DNA of 64,000 bases, from NCBI RefSeq assembly GCF_036588685.1, contig NC_086380.1:34424692-34488691 (forward strand), in the 5' to 3' direction. Source of the DNA: Mytilus trossulus. Taxonomy: Eukaryota > Mollusca > Bivalvia > Mytilida > Mytilidae. Positions 61,704 through 64,000 of the stretch are shown here, in pieces (positions within the stretch are counted from its first letter, which is position 1; the number at the start of each line of letters is the position of its first letter). The notes under the pieces were generated by a model. It ran no database searches. It worked only from the letters and a program-made list of their open reading frames with translations, and was not told the origin of the DNA. The position numbers were made by a program, and so were the translations under genes.

Positions 61704-64000
61704 GTAAGCTTGAAAGTCATATTTCTTAATATACAGTTGTATACATAAAGCTCACATCATAATTGATTTGAAATCACAGTTCAATGGTGGTGGTTTTACA
61801 CAGTGAATGCTGGTTTATGTTGGGGATTTACTCTGAAATACCAGGACTATTTTTGTACTCCTTTGTAAAAAGGCAGAGTATTAATAATTGGCATGTAAAT
61901 TAAAGAGTGTATTAACCTCCAATCACTAGCAATCAACCTGCTTTTTAGTAAAATTAACCAACAAAATAGATTTATTTTTACTCATTCCTTGTCGAAGTCA
62001 TGACATTGAAGAGGAGAGAAATTGGTGTATTTTTTCCCCCAGCAGCAATAAGGGTGTCAACAATGGTGAATGTGTTATAATAAAATTTTGTCTTAGGCAA
62101 TTCATAATGCATTTGGTTTATTTGAGCTGTCACTTTCAAAGGTACCACTATTGATGAGTAAAATATTTAGTTAGCAGTTGCATTTGCTTTGAAACTTTTT
62201 TATTTTTTTAGTTTACTTTGTTTAGAAGGGTTTGTCACTGATGTACCACATCCTATATCTGTTGTTGTATGGATTTCTTTTCATTTTCTATTCAAATTAG
62301 ACACAGGCAAGTCATATCACTGTGTCAACAATTTAACTATACTGTCACCTTTTGCACAATTTTTAAAGCAATTGCTTTCATGCCGTCGCGTATGGCCATC
62401 TTTGTGACCCAGATCAGAGACTCCGCCCAGATCAAGCCATAGTATTTTGTTAAACAGGCTCATGGTCTGTCATTTTTAAACACCTGTGTATGTTTTCTAA
62501 TGCAATACATAGCTTGAAACTTTTGAAAAACGTTAGTGGATTTAAGAAGTTTCAGCATACGTTCTTGTAGATGTATTTTTGTATTTAGGGGGACAACCGT
62601 TTGACTATCAAAAAACATAGACGTCCGAGTGAAAAAAATGCATTTTTACACTTGCGATTCCGTTTTCCGTTCGTACGATGTTTCAACAAAATATGGAATC
62701 ATTTCAGTTGTTGATTTAGTATTGAAAATTTGACTGACTTATCTTTTATAATATACGGTTTTATATGTTTAATTGGTGTTCTTTTAAGAAAGAAGTCAGG
62801 TGCTCTTGTTCATTCATAAAATTGTCGTTCATTCATAAATTTATCGTAAAATCAAAATCACTACACAGGTTATCAGGTTATACGTAGTGTCAAATGATTA
62901 CCTGTAATCTAAAAATAGACTAAGTTAACTGACCTATTTTGTTGATTTGTTTGCTCAAATAATTTAGAGGAACGAAACCCTTGTTAAAAACACACAACAA
63001 TAAGTTTGTTTTCCTTTTTTGTCATAACTCCGTAAGATTTATCGATCACCTTACTAATGAAATGGACCCGTCCAAACGTGATAGATGCCAAGTCCAGATG
63101 AAGAGATATTTACAATTTGGAATTTTCTAGTTTCATAGATTAAAAAAAGTACATCCTTTTTGGATATCATATTCAAAACTGGGTATGCATGACAAATGAT
63201 GAAACCATTATCCTCGTCTTTCCAATGGACGAGTCTACTACGTTTGTTGACCCTCTACGGTCCACCGTGTTTGCAATTTTATTTCACATGTTTTCGAAAT
63301 ATTGAAGATCATTTTCACAATCTTTCCTGAAAATTGGATAAATATCAAAGCAACTTAGAGCTGTTTGTTCTTGTTCATATAATGACGATTTAATGTCATG
63401 TTTGTCTGTGATGGCCCCTCTTTTCGGGATTGCACGATAATTATAGTTATCTCGTACCCCATGAGGATGACACATATCAACTGAGCAATAATGTTTGGGA
63501 CTTAGTTTTTAAGAAATGATGACAAAGTAACATTATGAAAATATTTTAAGTCAGCTGAAATATATATTTATTTTTTACATGTTTATGCCTTGTAAAATAT
63601 TTTGTTTCTTTCCCGTTTTTCAACATTTGCGTCTGGAAAGTTGAAATGTTTTAACTGAAGTGTTAAATTTAAATTAATTATGAAAATTAAATCAATAAAG
63701 GAAATTATTGTCCAGTTACAAACACTACTAGGGGATAATCCATAATAATTTCTCTTGGGAGTTATATGTTTCAGCACATGTATATTTGACCCCAACTTTA
63801 GCCTGGTAAACGTCTCCTTGTGAAATATAAAACATATTAAAAATGACTTTCTGCTAAAGTCTTTAATTGATATAAAGTTAAAACCTTCTTAATTCTCACT
63901 AGAAAACACTCCTGTCATGTTTAATTCTTAAATATATGTGGATGAAAAAAAAGTCCCCAAACCATAAACATGGCAGCAATTGCTATTACAGCCTTTCAGG
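61704..64000. other. Start of the next myosin intron
   Basis: 61704-62360 is AT-rich with no exon found; the rest is copy 2 of the large repeat. The second motor exon lies beyond the window. Confidence 0.6.
62361..64000 (-). repeat. Large dispersed repeat, copy 2 (uninterrupted), runs to the window edge
   Basis: Inverted relative to 3958-6250. It lacks the foldback insertion and shows the empty site at 63792-63802. The outer boundary is not visible because homology continues to base 64000. It lies in the first coding-side intron of the myosin gene. Confidence 0.85.

Noticed and set aside
63583-63795. 70-codon minus-strand reading in the large repeat as a gene
   Set aside because: It is interrupted or shifted in the other copy and has an AT-rich low-complexity composition.

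Overview
The window is AT-rich, intron-rich eukaryotic DNA. The gene set (two-pore channel, a ciliary dynein-regulator protein, BolA2, SelO, class I myosin, an intronless TRIM-type B-box gene), together with dispersed repeats I associate with marine mussel genomes, points to a bivalve mollusc, probably Mytilus or a close relative. That identification is an inference. Exon structures below were assembled by hand from splice sites, reading phase and family similarity; no search was run.

Layout. From 764 to 31100 on the minus strand lie the first 16 coding exons of a two-pore cation channel (TPC1-like); its C-terminal part lies beyond the left edge. Its introns hold most of the repeats. Intron 10 also holds, antisense, a broken B-box/NHL (TRIM-like) gene at 13486-15151. 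Head-to-head with the channel, 31605-35709 on the plus strand is a complete four-exon DRC10/IQCD gene of the axonemal nexin-dynein regulatory complex. Between 36231 and 39413 lies a recent 1.6 kb direct tandem duplication. Then comes a second head-to-head pair: BOLA2 on the minus strand (three exons, 86 aa, 40038-41722) and a Cys-type SelO protein-AMPylase on the plus strand (two exons, 571 aa, 42016-44879), with 293 bp between their start codons. From 44880 to 61553 there is no recognisable gene, only repeats, a decayed reverse-transcriptase fragment and some promoter-like patches. At 61554-61703 is the first coding exon of a class I myosin (Ic/Ih type), which continues past the right edge.

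Mobile DNA is abundant. A foldback-type element (4172-4810) with an 11-bp target duplication sits inside a larger repeat whose inverted copy near 62361-64000 keeps the empty site. Other elements are an element family with hairpin ends (20298-21594 and 47516-48291), MITEs with terminal inverted repeats (217-374, 30580-30730, 8502-9083, 29448-29952), a tRNA-derived SINE (16021-16195) and several large palindromes.

I found no operon, CRISPR array or obviously new multi-gene system. The most unusual biological points are the SelO variant (predicted secretory, C-terminal Cys kept but activation-loop Cys replaced by Pro) and the two compact divergent gene pairs.
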